A stretch of DNA of 64,000 nt from Gigaspora margarita (GCA_009809945.1 WTPW01000845.1:1-64000); one strand, 5' to 3'; positions 48,737 to 61,044 are shown, numbered from the stretch's first letter. Notes: a model not told the origin generated them from the sequence alone. A program made the numbers and translations.

Positions 48737-49220
48737 GTTAGTACACTAATAATTTAAATATGAATTTTTATTAAATGTTTACCAGTTTATTACTCTAAAA
48801 CTCATCAAAACATTAATAATAAAATTTATATAAAAAATGCAGTATAAATTATATTAAATATCAATAAATTGGACTAATATAGTAAATTTTATAATATATT
48901 ACTATCAACATGTTCTTGAATCTATATTCAAAATATTTTTAATTAAAAAGCAATTAAAATCTACTCTAAGCATTGTAGATTTTCTATGTGCATTTATCTG
49001 TTAACATTTCACAAATTTATGTATTTAATTGAATAAAATTTAAATACTAAAGTTCAATATAATAAATTATTAAAAGGGTTAGTTATGAACACGATTTGAA
49101 TATCTTAATATTAGAAACAGATGTTTTACCGCTTTGTAATTTGAAGGTGTACTTTATAAATACATTTAAATTAGTTAGTTAATTAGAAAATATTATATAC
49201 TGTAAATATATATATTATTT
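48737..49220. other. Shared 3' region between the LRR gene and the array locus
   Basis: AT-rich; AATAAA-like words near 48818 and 48862. A terminal exon for the minus-strand locus should lie here if one exists, but I cannot identify it. Confidence 0.3.
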
Positions 49221-52200
49221 TGATACATACATGCTAATATAAAAATTAGATAAAAATTTTTATAAATATATATATATATATTTGAAAAATATTGAATGGT
49301 ATCATACATACCAGCTAAAAATTTGATAGGCAATTGTTCCATTAGAAAACTTTTATTAAATTATGTTATATAGCTTCGTATTTACCTACTGGAAATTTAT
49401 GCACATTTTTTGGTAAGAAGAAAATATAAGCTGTTTCTAAGAGAGGTAAAACCTTATACTCACGTTCTAGAAAGCAATATATTTATTCGGATCATGAGTT
49501 AATTATTTTAAAACTCTAAATTAATTATGAAACTTGATATCTACCAGCTAGTATTTTAAATTATAAATTAATTAGGGATGTACGGTATTATTAATAACTG
49601 TTTTTTGGAAATAAATTCAATACTCACATTCTGAAAATTTGAAAGCCAAGAAAATTTATTAACAATGTTTAATCATAATCAAAGATGAATTAAATTAAAT
49701 TTATACTCACCAACTAAATTAATTTACAAAAGTTTTTAAAGATAATGAGGGAATTATATTTTTAAATAATAAATTCATTATATACAAATATAAAATTTTT
49801 ACTTACTTGCTAATAAAAAGTTATTAAAAATCAGTTATAATAATATTATAGTAAATAAAAATTTTATGCTTACAAGCTAGAATATTTAATTTAACTGAAT
49901 GAATTTATCATAAATCGAATTTAAAATTTAATATAAATAATAAAATTACTCACGTTCTAATAGTTATAAAGCACAATTTAGTGAGTTAATGTGTAATGCA
50001 GTATATTATATCGTCAATAGGCTATCATTAATACACACCAGCTAGAATCATAAACAAAAATAATTACTTGGATACATTTATTTAAATTTTAAATAAATAA
50101 ATCAAATAAATCAAATAGCTTACATTTATCACCATCTGTAATTATTTTAAAGAAATTTGCTATTTAAGAATAATGATACACTTTAACTTAAAAGGCTTAA
50201 AAAGGGGCAAAAACTTATGCTTACAAGCTTGTGATTTATTGTTATCTTGTGATTTAATGTCATTAAGGAGAAGTTAATAACAGAGCACCATGAATTTATT
50301 ACCAAGCATGCTTTTTATACTCACATTCTATCTCTATAAATTTAACAATTGAAAATTAGAAATTGATTAAAAAAATAAATAACTTAATTATTACTTACCG
50401 TCTATTAAATTATATATAAAAAATAATACAATTTAACATTCCTATCGACGTTTAAAGTGATATTTACTTACTCGCTAATGATTTATTAGAAAAGAGTAAA
50501 TCACTGTATTATAAACATTTGTCATCAAATATAATAATAACAAATTTTCATACGTACTTTCTAGTATTTTTTGTACATAAATGATAAGATATTGTAGAAT
50601 ATTAACTTCAAATTAAACTATAATCTTTGAACTAACCAGCTAGTATTTTAATTGAAATATAAGTATAAAATAATTTTATTTAGATTATGATGCAAAAGGA
50701 ATTTTATACTTACGTTCTGGTAATATGATAATGATTAAATTAAAATATTTAAATTATCATTAATAAAATTAAAGAAACATCTTTTATAATTACCGACTAG
50801 AAATTGTTGAAAGAATGTTATTTAATAGTACATATACGAGAATTTGATATTATTAATAAACATACTTGCTAATAATTTAATTGTAATTGACGATTTAAAC
50901 GATGATTATTTGATTGTAAGGTGTCATTTTTAAAATTTCTTTATACATACTTTCTGTTTATTTAACATATGTATAAATCATCGAAGAAACAACTGTCTTT
51001 AAATGATTTTGAGATAAAGTTTTACGCTTACCCCCTATAAAATTAAACATATATATTTAATTATAAATGTTTTAGACTTTGAACTTTAGAAGATGAACAA
51101 TGAAAATCCATATTTACATTCTGATAAGTTGTCGTATATTAATTAGTTATGAAAGAAGTATTTAGGAATGTACAAAAATATCGATCAAAAGTAGAAGCAT
51201 ATTTACCACCTATATTAATGAACAATATATTTGTTTAAATATGATTCAAATTAAATAAAACTTTCTGATAACACTCACCCGCTAATAATTTATGACAAAT
51301 AACTCAATTAATGAGACTAAATTAAGAAATATCAATAATCTATACTCACAATCTTACAATAATAGTACATATGATATTATTAATTAAAAAGTTCATTTAT
51401 TTAGATAAAACTTCAAAGCTAAATTTTATTCTCACCATCTAACGGTTTAACGCAAATTCGATAATTATTTTTAAAAAATTCGATTTTGAATTAAAAATTG
51501 CTTTATATATATACCCACTAGAATTTTAATACAGGATATGTCAATAAGTCATTATATATGTGTTTAGTTTGAAAATAATTATACTCACAGCCTGATAAAC
51601 AATGAATATATTTTAGAAATTATTGTCTCATTATTTGAATTTAATTAATTTATTGAATAATATACTTACTGTCTAATCAAAAAAAAAAAAACACATCAAT
51701 ATTAATTAGAAAAAGTGTTGAGTAATTTCCATAAAATAAAATTCATGTACAGTATATACTTACTTCCTAATAATTTACAAGTATATGGTAAAAAAAAATT
51801 ATGAATATGTTTTGAGAGCTTAAATAAATTTATACCAACCAACTATTAATCCAGTAATCAATAAGTTAGATAAAAGTCATAGGGTTTAATATATTCAAAG
51901 TAATTATTATACTTACAATCTGAACAAATTGAATTGAGTTAATATTACTCAAACTTTACATTATTTATTTAATGTCTATATAAATTAGGTCTTTTAACTC
52001 ACTCGCTGATAACGGTAATTCGATTTTTTTTTTATTAGACAAGCAATAATTATAAGCTTTATTAGACTGTAATAATTTACACTCACAATCTGTAATAATG
52101 ATTGAAATTGTTATTTCAATATATATTTGCTAATAAGTATCATTATAAAAATCAGTGATTTAAAACTTACATTCTTGTGATTAAATAGAAAGTATTAAGA

Positions 52201-54572
52201 GTGTGTTACTGTGAAACTTTGAAAAATTGATATAAAAATTTTATTTTTACCCCCTAGAAATTAACAAAATAAAATTAAACCTTATACTGACATAAATTAG
52301 TAAATGTATATATACTTACAAGCTAGTAATTAAATATTTATTATTTATAAGTGTCAGTAGAGTGAATGTAATAAGTTAAATAAATGAACAGAATAAAGTA
52401 ACCCTTCTCTATTATTAATCTCATGATAATAAACCTCTGACCAATGCATGAGAAGAAACAATAGAAGAAATTTCTAAATACGTAGTAAATTATATACTGA
52501 CCACCTAATAATATAATAATAATAAGGTTATTATATGACATTATCTTACATCAAAATCATAAGATATTTTACTCACGAACTAAGATTAATGCTTATGTTA
52601 ATAGTAATCATCGTAAAACTTCATTTCAATAATTTTGACAAAAGTTATACTTACACTCTAATAATGATGCATTAGTTTTTTTTTAATGAATATTGACTTA
52701 ATTAAATAGACGATTCTATAATGCTTACCATCTAACAATATAATTTATAATTAATTTTAAGAGTAATAAACTATATAAATTTTGAGGTAAATTTACTCAC
52801 CGTCTAAAAATTTAGTAAATATATTTTTGTTAGAAAAATTAAAGAATAAGTATGTATTTTACGAGACTTTTAAATGAATGTTTATACTAACAAGCTGATA
52901 ATGTGATAAACAGCATTAATAATATATTATAGTTTCATATCTTGAAAAATAAAGTTTCTTACATGCTGATTATAAATACGAAAATATTTTGTCAAAAATT
53001 TACTTATAATAATAAATTAAATTCGATTAAAATAACAGGCATACTCACGAACTTGAAATTTGATAAAGGAACTTGTATTATCTATTGAATGTTTATCACA
53101 AAACTTTGAAGTATGCACCAATATATTTTTAACTTACCACCTAAAAAATTTGACAAATATCACATTTTATTGATAAAGAATTGCTTAAAATTTGTCATAA
53201 AACAAGCTCATGTTGAAAAAAACCAATATAATATTACCAGCTTGCAATTTAATAATTAAATCGTTAGTAGCTTGTTATTACCGGTAAGTCAATTCCAAAT
53301 ATATTCTATACTTACGTTCTAGTAATTTGCAATATTTATTAGAACATATATCATCCAATTTGTTATCATATAAATTTGATAATAAAAAATACACGCTCAC
53401 CAACTAAAGATAAAAAGGAACTATGAATTATTGAAAAGTTTCAAAAGACACATGAAATTAAAGGAAAGTCCACACTCACATTCTAATAATTAATAAGCAT
53501 GAATTAAGTTAGTATGTTGCAACTTGAAGTAAATATTACGAGCATTAATTTAAACTCACCGACTAGAAATTTAAAAATTATAAATTTTGATTGTTTAGAT
53601 GCAAACCACAAAAGAACTTGGCAAATTTTACACTCACGAACTGAAATTGTATGAATGTGTCTAAATTAAAGATTGCTAAATAAGGGTTGTCACAAATATA
53701 ATATAGCTTCATATTTTACCTCCTAGTGATTTAATTAACTTGATCAGTGGAATATTACTTAAATTATTGTGATTATTTGATTTAAATAATGCTTAATACT
53801 CACTCACTAGTAAATAATTAACAGGTAAAGTTATTAAGTTATTAGGAGAAAACTTGACATAAAATAGATCAATAAAGATTAAACTTACGTTCTACCAATT
53901 TAGTTTATATTTATTAAAATACATATATGATTTATGATAAATTATCATAAAACTTAAATTTAAATATACTTGCCACCTACAAATTATTATTAGTAAGTGT
54001 TAATATTTAAATTCAATTTAAAGTGGAGTATTGATATATTTACCAGCTATAAATTCAAATAATAGATTTTAATAGGAAAAAATGATATTAAAAAAAAAAT
54101 AATAATAAGAAACAAAATCGTGCTTACTTTCTAATATTTAGTAAAATATTATTATTGCAAATATAAATTTTAATTTGATGAAAACAAAACTTGTATTTAC
54201 CGACTATTAAAATAATGAAATGAATAAGTATTAAATTTTGCTTTAAAATTTAATACTAAAATGAATGCAAAAAATAAATTTATATTTACTAGCTAGGAAT
54301 TGAATAATAATTATTTAACAAAAATTATAATGAGATTTTTGTTCTGGTAAGTGATTACAGCATTCTTATATTGAAGCATTTCTCTTACTTTCTGTAATTA
54401 AAAAATTCATAAAAATAAGTTAGGTAAATCAAGTACATTAATATCGTTTTATAAATCAAATACACATATAAGTATTTACTTGTTTTTGGCTTTTTACTGA
54501 ATAATAACAGAATAAATTAGAAATTTATTTAAAATCTTATGTAATGATGATAAATCACCAGCCGCAACTTAC
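49220..54572 (-). other. Splice-unit array 3: about 63 units of acceptor, 3 bases, donor
   Basis: Read on the minus strand, a unit appears every 67-105 bp (commonly about 80) from 54389 down to 49231: a 3' splice site preceded by A/T-rich sequence (AATTATTAG type), exactly three bases, then a 5' splice site (GTAAGTATA type). Examples of the three bases: 54389-54391 AAA, 53637-53639 TTC, 52320 CTT, 51516 TGG, 50714 AAC, 49231-49233 CAT. Acceptors are TAG or CAG except about five AAG. Donors vary among GTAAGT, GTGAGT, GTAAAT, GTTAGT, GTATGT, GTACGT and others, always GT except one GC near 53970. The three bases take about 26 different values. One spacing (52320-52500) is double, and one unit (near 50130) could be 12 bases. 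Interiors are not alike. It starts right below the zinc-finger exon, whose donor opens it. If every unit were joined in the frame of that exon, translation would stop after about six residues. Function unknown. Confidence 0.85.
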
Positions 54573-54787
54573 CTTCCACAATAGCTACATTGTTTATCCG
54601 AACGATCATTTTCGATACCACACTCTTCTAACAACATTTTTGGACAATACCATTGTTTTCCTGCACTTCTATTAATAATCTTTTTATCTTCATCTTTTAC
54701 CATCAAACCACAACCACTGCATTTATCAGTATTTTTGTTAAGAGTATCACAAATTTTCCATGAAAATTTGTTGCACTCCCAACTCAT
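54573..54787 (-). CDS. First exon of a tandem RanBP2-like zinc-finger protein (partial)
   Basis: The exon encodes 71 complete codons plus two bases and ends at a consensus donor (GGAAG then GTAAGT). The protein has two fingers of the same design: W3, C5, C13, N17, C23, C26 and W46, C48, C56, N60, C67, C70, each WxC-x7-C-x3-N-x5/6-C-x2-C-G. This resembles the RanBP2 type (W-x-C ... N ... C-x2-C), which binds ubiquitin or single-stranded RNA, but with a longer gap between the first two cysteines. If the donor is not used, an in-frame TAA follows at once (54569-54571) and leaves a 72-residue protein ending CSYCGR, so either product contains both fingers complete. The start is the first ATG after an upstream A/T tract. 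The locus continues into the splice-unit array. Confidence 0.65.
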
Positions 54788-55561
54788 TTTCTTATTTGAT
54801 ATACTACGAGTTTTTTGAATATTGGTATTTTTAAAACCTAAAAAAAAAAAAAAAATTGATGCTCGAATCCGTATTAAAAATTTTTTAAAAAGTAATTTTC
54901 GGTGAATGCAACATAAATCTATATTAACGTTACACTATGTAGTGTAATAGGAGTTCGGTTAAACATCCGTTCCGTATTACGAAACAACATATAGCAGTTG
55001 AATAGAATTGGAAAGAAGACTAAATATTAATGAAATTACATGCATATGTACGTACGTAGATATCATTTGGCTCATTCTCAATTTACCAAAAAATTACTAC
55101 ATAGACTTATAAACTAGTCATTTTAAAAAATACCCTAAATGCAATGTCACCATTCAGACAAATTGGATGACATTCAAACAAGACTTGACATTAAATAACG
55201 CAAATTTTATTATAATAGCCTACTTTAAGCTATTAACTAAAAAGTGTTCAGCGTTAATTTTTACATTCTTCCGGATAGTACAAAAAGGCCTGCACATTTA
55301 AAATGATAACACTGCCTAAACCATTTCATTGTTGATCTAATCAAATATATTTATCAAATAGAGCAACAAGATTATGTTTTACGAGAGGAATTAGGTTTTG
55401 TGAAGGACAAGCTTATACAAAATAAATGGTCAATGCACAGGATCTATAGTTATACAACGATCCAGCATATTAATTTTCTCCTAATATCAACCACGTGCTC
55501 CATGTGCCACAATAGACTCACATGACCTTAGGTGTCATTGTTTTTTCATTATACATAGCAA
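54788..55561. other. Intergenic, divergent promoter region
   Basis: No gene. This stretch lies between the zinc-finger exon (minus) and the Sel1 gene side. An A-run is at 54841-54855 and a short CGTACGTA run near 55050. Confidence 0.4.
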
Positions 55562-55808
55562 ACCGCATAATTCCGCCGACACGTGATAATAAACCAATCA
55601 CAGCGCAGGATAAAGGTGTAACGTGAAAACGAAACAAGCGTCTTAACAAAAAAATTCCTTGCAAAATTTTGCTATATATAAGGCTCTTGTTAACATCACT
55701 GAATGCTCACCTTGCACTATTATCGAAAGTTAAAACTTTTTAATCGAAAAATAGGACCAATAAAATTTTAGCACATATCATCACGTGTCGGCGGAATTTT
55801 TATGCGGT
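55562..55808. mobile_element. MITE with AACCGCATAA ends, about 245 bp
   Basis: The ends AACCGCATAATTCCGCC (55561 onward) and GGCGGAATTTTTATGCGG (ending about 55808) are inverted; both continue with GACACGTGAT inward. Target duplication not clear. Non-coding. Confidence 0.7.
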
Positions 55809-55920
55809 TATTTGTATGCACGTGCGTACGTACATACGAACGTACGTACATACTGTACGAACGTACGTACGTACGTACGTGCATACTGTACGAACATACG
55901 TACGTACGTAATATAAGTAT
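55809..55920. repeat. ACGT/GTAC microsatellite
   Basis: Repeated ACGTACGTAC words with ATACTGTACGAAC interruptions. The run is self-complementary, so frames open on both strands are by-products. Confidence 0.85.
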
Positions 55921-56210
55921 TTATATTTTCAATCAATTCAATGCAATAAAAATAATTTTCAAATATTTTGTGTCCATTAATATTTACCAGTTTTTTCATG
56001 ATTGTCATATTATTATGCCATGATTTACCACTCGGAAAATATATTTTGTTAAATGTAATCCAAAAATAAATTTCATTTATGTTAACTCATAAATACAAAT
56101 TATATTTGTGTCACGTTAAATAAACAAATAAATTAATTAATTAATAAATGAATTTTAACAATTTATATTAACTTGATAACCGTAATTATAACCGTATGTA
56201 GCGTTTAAAA

Positions 56211-56245
<35 letters not shown>

Positions 56246-56253
56246 AATTAGAG
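55921..56253 (+). promoter_or_regulatory. Upstream region of the Sel1 gene with a poly-T tract
   Basis: AT-rich. A run of about 28 T ends 10 bases before the start codon and is followed by GAATTAGAG. The tract plus TAG could be a 3' splice site of an intron in the 5' leader, or an expanded T run. Confidence 0.4.
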
Positions 56254-59200
56254 ATGGGATCGTGTGTTAGTTTACTTATTACTAATAATGCAGAATATCC
56301 ACCTGAACGGTGTGTAAAATCAAAAGATGAAGAAGGTCATACAGAAAGTGAAACTAAAGTATTTAAGTGGTATTTAAGATCTTCTAAAGGCGGTAATGCT
56401 AGAGGACAATATAGTGTAGGAGTATGTTATCAAAATGGTATAGGAATTGATAAAGATGATAATAAAGCATTTGAATGGTATATGAAATCTGCTAAAGGTG
56501 GTGATCCATGTGGACAATATAATGTTGGAAATTGCTATGAAAATGGTATAGGTGTTGAAAAAGATGAAGGAAAAGCATTTAAATGGTATTTAAAATCTGC
56601 TGAAAATGGTTATTTACCTGGAGAAAATAAAATTGGTTTATGTTATCAAAATGGTATAGGTACTTCCGAAGATGAAAGAAGAGCTTTTAAATGGCATTTA
56701 AAATCGGCTGAAAGTGGTGATTCTGATGGACAATACAATATTGGATATTGTTATGAAAATTGTATAGGTACTATTAGAGACAGCAAAAACGCATTTAAAT
56801 GGTTCTTAAAATCTGCTGAAAACGAAAATATAAATGCACAAGTTATTATTGGAGATTATTACAAAGACGGTATAGGTACACGTAAAGATAAGATTAAAGC
56901 ATTTGAATGGTATTTAAAATCTGCCGAAAATGAAAATTCTGATGGACAATATAAAGTCGGATTATGCTATGAAAATGCTATAGCTGTTAGCGAAGATAAG
57001 AATAAAGCCTTTGAATGGTATTTAAAATCTGCTGAGAATGGTAATTCTTATGGTCAATTATATATTGGATCATGTTATCAAAATGGCATAGGTATTGATA
57101 AAAATGAATATAAAGCATTTGAATGGTACATGAAATCGGCCGAAAATAATAATTGTGATGGTCAATTAAAGGTGGGATTCCATTATCAAAATGGCATAGT
57201 CGTTCCTAAAGACGAAAATAAAGCATTTGAATGGTATTTGAAATCAGCTCAAAATGGAAACTTAAATGGACAGATTTATGTTGGGGATTATTATAAAAAT
57301 GGTATAGGAATTACTAAAGATGAAAAGAAAGCATTTAAATGGTACTTAAAATCTGCTGAAAGTGATGATCCACATGGTCAATTAATTGTTGGAAATTGTT
57401 ACCGAGAAGGTAAAGGTGTTTCCAAAAATGAAACGAAAGCATTTGAATGGTATTTAAAATCTGCTGAAGCTAAAAATTTTAGCGCACAAGTTTATGTAGG
57501 AGAATGTTATCAAAATGGAATAGGCGTTATTAAAGATGAAAAAAAAGCATTTGAATGGTATATGAAATCTGCACGAAGCGAAAATTTATTAGGTCAACTT
57601 AATGTTGCTTATTGTTACGAACGTGGTATAGGTGTCACTAAAAATAAAAATAAAGCATTTAAGTGGTTTTTAAAATCAGCTAAAGGTGGAAATTCTCGTG
57701 GTCAATTTTATGTTGGAACATATTATCATGATGGCAAAGGAACAGGCCGAAATATAAAGGAAGCATTGGAATGGACATTGAAATCCGCTGAAAATGGAGA
57801 TGTTGAAGGACAATATTTTATGGGACAGTACTATGATTTAGGTGAAGGCGTAAGAAAAGATGAATCTCAAGCATTTAATTGGTATATGAAATCAGCCCAA
57901 GGTGGCAGTCCACAGGGAAAATATAGCGTTGGGTGGTGCTATTTAGACGGAGTTGGCGTAACTAAAGATGAGAATAAGGCATATGAATGGTTTTTAAAGT
58001 CAGCAGATAAAAGTCGAAGAGGGCAATTTTGTGTCGGAATGTGCTATGAGAATGGTATTGGCATTGAACAAGATCATAAGGAGGCATTTAAATGGTACTT
58101 AAAATCCGCTGAAAATGAAGATTCTGATGGACAACACAGAGTTGGAAAGTACTATGATGATGGTAAAAACATTAGCAATAACGAAAAAGAGGCATTTAAT
58201 TGGTATTTAAAATCAGCACAAAATGGTAATCCCCGTGGGCAATCATTAGTTGGGATGTGTTATGAGGAAGGGAAAGGCACTATCGAAAATGAAGAAAAGG
58301 CCTTTAAATGGTACTTGAAGTCAGCCGAAGGAGGTGATATCGACGGACAATATAAAGTTGGAAACAAATATGAATATGGCTTAGGTGTTGCTAAGGATGA
58401 GAAAAAAGCATTTGAATGGTATTTAAAATCTGCAGAAAGCGGTAGTTCTTACGGACAATTTTATATTGGACGTTGCTATCAGGATGGAATAGGTATTCTT
58501 AAAGATGAAAAGAAAGCTTTTGAATGGTACTTGAAATCAGCAGAAAATGGAAATATTGACGGTCAATTCCAAGTCGGAAACAATTATAAATATGGTATAG
58601 GCATTGTTAAAAACGAAAAGAAAGCATTTGAATGGTATTTAAAATCAGCAGAAGAGGGTAATTCTTATGGACAATTAGAAGTTGGAAATTGTTATCAGAA
58701 TAGTATAGGCGTTTCTAAGGATGAAAAAAAGGCGTTTGAATGGTATTTAAAGTCAGCTGAAGGTGGAAATGTTGATGGGCAACTCAAAGTCGGAAATATT
58801 TATGAATATGGCATAGGAACTGTCAAAGATGAAAAAAAAGCATTTGAATGGTATTTAAAATCCGCTGAAAGTGGTAACTTTAATGGCCAATCCATGATTG
58901 GAAGTTTTTACTTGAATGGAACAGGCGTTTATAAAGACGAAAAAAAGGCATTCGAATGGTATTTAAAGTCCGCCGAAGGAGGAAATACTGATGGACAATT
59001 ATTTATCGCAAATTGTTATTTAAACGGTATATACGTTGTTAAAGATGAAACAAAGGCTTTTAATTGGTACTTAAAATCTGCCGAAGGTGAAAGTTCCCGC
59101 GGACAATTTCATGTAGGTGTGTGCTATGATAATGGTATAGGTACTACAATAGACAAAGAGAAAGCACGTGAATGGTACTTTAAATCGGCTAATGGTGTAA

Positions 59201-59352
59201 ATTCCGACAAGCAATCCATTATTAGAGATGATGAAAAAGACAATAATAATGAATTTAATTGGAATTTAAAATCCGCTATAGGTATAAATTCAGGCGAACA
59301 ATCTAAAATTAGAGTGTGCTTTGAATATGGCGTTAGTGTTGATAAAAAATAA
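56254..59352 (+). CDS. Sel1-repeat (SLR/TPR-like) protein with predicted lipid anchor, 1032 aa
   Basis: Single-exon gene. About 28 Sel1-like repeats of 36 residues run from about residue 35 to the end, with the consensus AFEWYLKSAExGNxxGQxxVGxCYxNGIGVxKDEKK; the last two are degenerate. Each repeat forms a helix pair, and the whole a solenoid for protein binding. Sel1 proteins act as scaffolds in signalling and ER quality control, and they are heavily expanded in mycorrhizal fungi, often next to kinase domains. No kinase is present here. The N-terminus MGSCVS fits an N-myristoylation signal (Gly2, Ser6) with Cys4 available for palmitoylation, so membrane attachment is predicted; there is no signal peptide or membrane helix. 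The first ATG is chosen because it gives this motif. Repeats are alike in DNA, so number and order may vary among strains. Confidence 0.9.
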   Translation: MGSCVSLLITNNAEYPPERCVKSKDEEGHTESETKVFKWYLRSSKGGNARGQYSVGVCYQNGIGIDKDDNKAFEWYMKSAKGGDPCGQYNVGNCYENGIGVEKDEGKAFKWYLKSAENGYLPGENKIGLCYQNGIGTSEDERRAFKWHLKSAESGDSDGQYNIGYCYENCIGTIRDSKNAFKWFLKSAENENINAQVIIGDYYKDGIGTRKDKIKAFEWYLKSAENENSDGQYKVGLCYENAIAVSEDKNKAFEWYLKSAENGNSYGQLYIGSCYQNGIGIDKNEYKAFEWYMKSAENNNCDGQLKVGFHYQNGIVVPKDENKAFEWYLKSAQNGNLNGQIYVGDYYKNGIGITKDEKKAFKWYLKSAESDDPHGQLIVGNCYREGKGVSKNETKAFEWYLKSAEAKNFSAQVYVGECYQNGIGVIKDEKKAFEWYMKSARSENLLGQLNVAYCYERGIGVTKNKNKAFKWFLKSAKGGNSRGQFYVGTYYHDGKGTGRNIKEALEWTLKSAENGDVEGQYFMGQYYDLGEGVRKDESQAFNWYMKSAQGGSPQGKYSVGWCYLDGVGVTKDENKAYEWFLKSADKSRRGQFCVGMCYENGIGIEQDHKEAFKWYLKSAENEDSDGQHRVGKYYDDGKNISNNEKEAFNWYLKSAQNGNPRGQSLVGMCYEEGKGTIENEEKAFKWYLKSAEGGDIDGQYKVGNKYEYGLGVAKDEKKAFEWYLKSAESGSSYGQFYIGRCYQDGIGILKDEKKAFEWYLKSAENGNIDGQFQVGNNYKYGIGIVKNEKKAFEWYLKSAEEGNSYGQLEVGNCYQNSIGVSKDEKKAFEWYLKSAEGGNVDGQLKVGNIYEYGIGTVKDEKKAFEWYLKSAESGNFNGQSMIGSFYLNGTGVYKDEKKAFEWYLKSAEGGNTDGQLFIANCYLNGIYVVKDETKAFNWYLKSAEGESSRGQFHVGVCYDNGIGTTIDKEKAREWYFKSANGVNSDKQSIIRDDEKDNNNEFNWNLKSAIGINSGEQSKIRVCFEYGVSVDKK

Positions 59353-60591
59353 AAGGAAGGTACTGAAGTTAAAAATAAAATTACATGATACAATAGAACA
59401 AATTATAGAGTTAGATAATATAGTCGCGGATCACTAAATTTTTAATTAATTATATTTAGACTAATTATTTTATATATTAACATAATTGCATTATAATATA
59501 ATCATTTGTATAATATTCGTAGCTTCGTTTAAATTATGTTTAGAAAACCATTTTAAATATTCAAATTCATTAATAAACGGAAATTTGATAGCAGGTCATC
59601 TGAATTTCTTTTTATACACGCACTCATTGATTACTGTAATCATAAAAGATATAAAGTAATTTAAATAAATATATGCATGATATTTATATATAAATATTGT
59701 TATTGAATTGAAAAATTAAATGATCATTTAAGGCAAAACTAAGATCTTAAATCGAAAGATCTAAATGAATCAATCAGGCCTACGCGTTCGTTCAAAGAGT
59801 TATGAAGATTAAAGATTAGTATTGGTAAAATAAAAAAAATTTCATCAGTGCGTTTGATATGCGTATTAAATACTAGTGATAAAATGGCAACGTTTCTGGG
59901 CAGTTCAGTTTCGAATTTAAAAGGAAAATCGAAAGTTAGTGCTATTACTTACAAGTTTTATAAGGAAATTTTACAATATTCATGACAGAAATTATGATTA
60001 ATGCAAAATAATACAACATTGGCTACATATTATATGTCCAATAGTTTGTAACAGAGTATTTTTTAGTGTTCACAAGTAATTCCGATATAAACTAATTTTT
60101 TTTGTTATTGCTGGGATAGTGAAAAAGTTCTGTAACGGAATTTTTTTATAGTAATTCAAAATAGGAATCATAAAATTACGATAAAAGCCAACTCAACCTA
60201 AACAGCATAATAAATACCAATGAGATAGCAAATAGGTTTTGTTACAAAATTTCTCAGTAAGTCGCGATTTTAATACAAACTAAGCTTTTTTTAAAAAAAA
60301 ATCTTATGATAATTCTATTACTGTTACGTGAGTAAGTTTTATAACAGAATTTTTTATGAAATCTTATAGTGCAATCACGAAAATTCTAATGCAAACTAAC
60401 TCAACTACATATCATAGTAACAGAATAGTAGGCACTATAACAGAATTTTTACAGTACCTTATAATATAAATCTGATACTTCAATATAGTGAATGGCGCTG
60501 TAAATAGCCAATTACTACAATTATATTTACTACATATATTTTTACATACCGTTTTTTAAACCTTAATTGTAATAATTATGTAGTTATGTAG
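59353..60591. repeat. No gene; diverged dispersed repeats
   Basis: Words such as GTAACAGAATTTTTTA followed by AACTCAACC recur near 60050, 60128, 60240, 60345 and 60430, and again near 61915 and 62070, which suggests a decayed tandem family with units of about 100 bp. No coding frame. Confidence 0.4.
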
Positions 60592-60860
60592 TTTTATTTA
60601 CTACATGTAGTAATATGTAGTAATANAATATTAGTTATTTANATGTAGTAATTATGTAGTAATGTAGCATTATTACTACATGTAGTAATATGTAGTAATA
60701 TAATATTAGGTATTTATATGTAGTAATTATGTAGTAATGTAGTATTATTACTACATGTAGTAATATGTAGCAATATAATATTAGTTATTTATATGTAGTA
60801 ATTATGTAGTAATGTAGCATTATTACTACATGTAATAATATGTAATAATATAATATTATT
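60592..60860. repeat. TAGTAATTATGTAG tandem repeat, about four units of about 65 bp
   Basis: Units contain ATTACTACATGTAGTAATA (self-complementary) and ATATTAGTTATTTATATG. Two unresolved bases lie at 60626 and 60642. The motif returns at 61700-61830. Confidence 0.75.
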
Positions 60861-61044
60861 TATTACATTAACTTCAACTTTTATTTCTTTACAATTTACA
60901 CCTTCAATCACAACTCACACCTTTAAACACAACTCGCGGTCACCAACAATGATAAGGTTTATTTATATTAACTTGCAAAAAGAACTTATTTTAACTTATT
61001 TCCTTATTCCTATATTTATGCTTATACATATTTTTTTACTATTA

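Noticed and set aside
49220-54572. CRISPR array or ordinary satellite as explanation of the regular signals
   Set aside because: Repeats are degenerate, split by three free bases, asymmetric, and obey splice-site rules; spacers vary in length and the genome is eukaryotic. An ordinary satellite would show similar interiors, which are not seen.
55802-56023. Frames on both strands over the ACGT microsatellite
   Set aside because: Self-complementary repeats open frames on both strands; no protein features.
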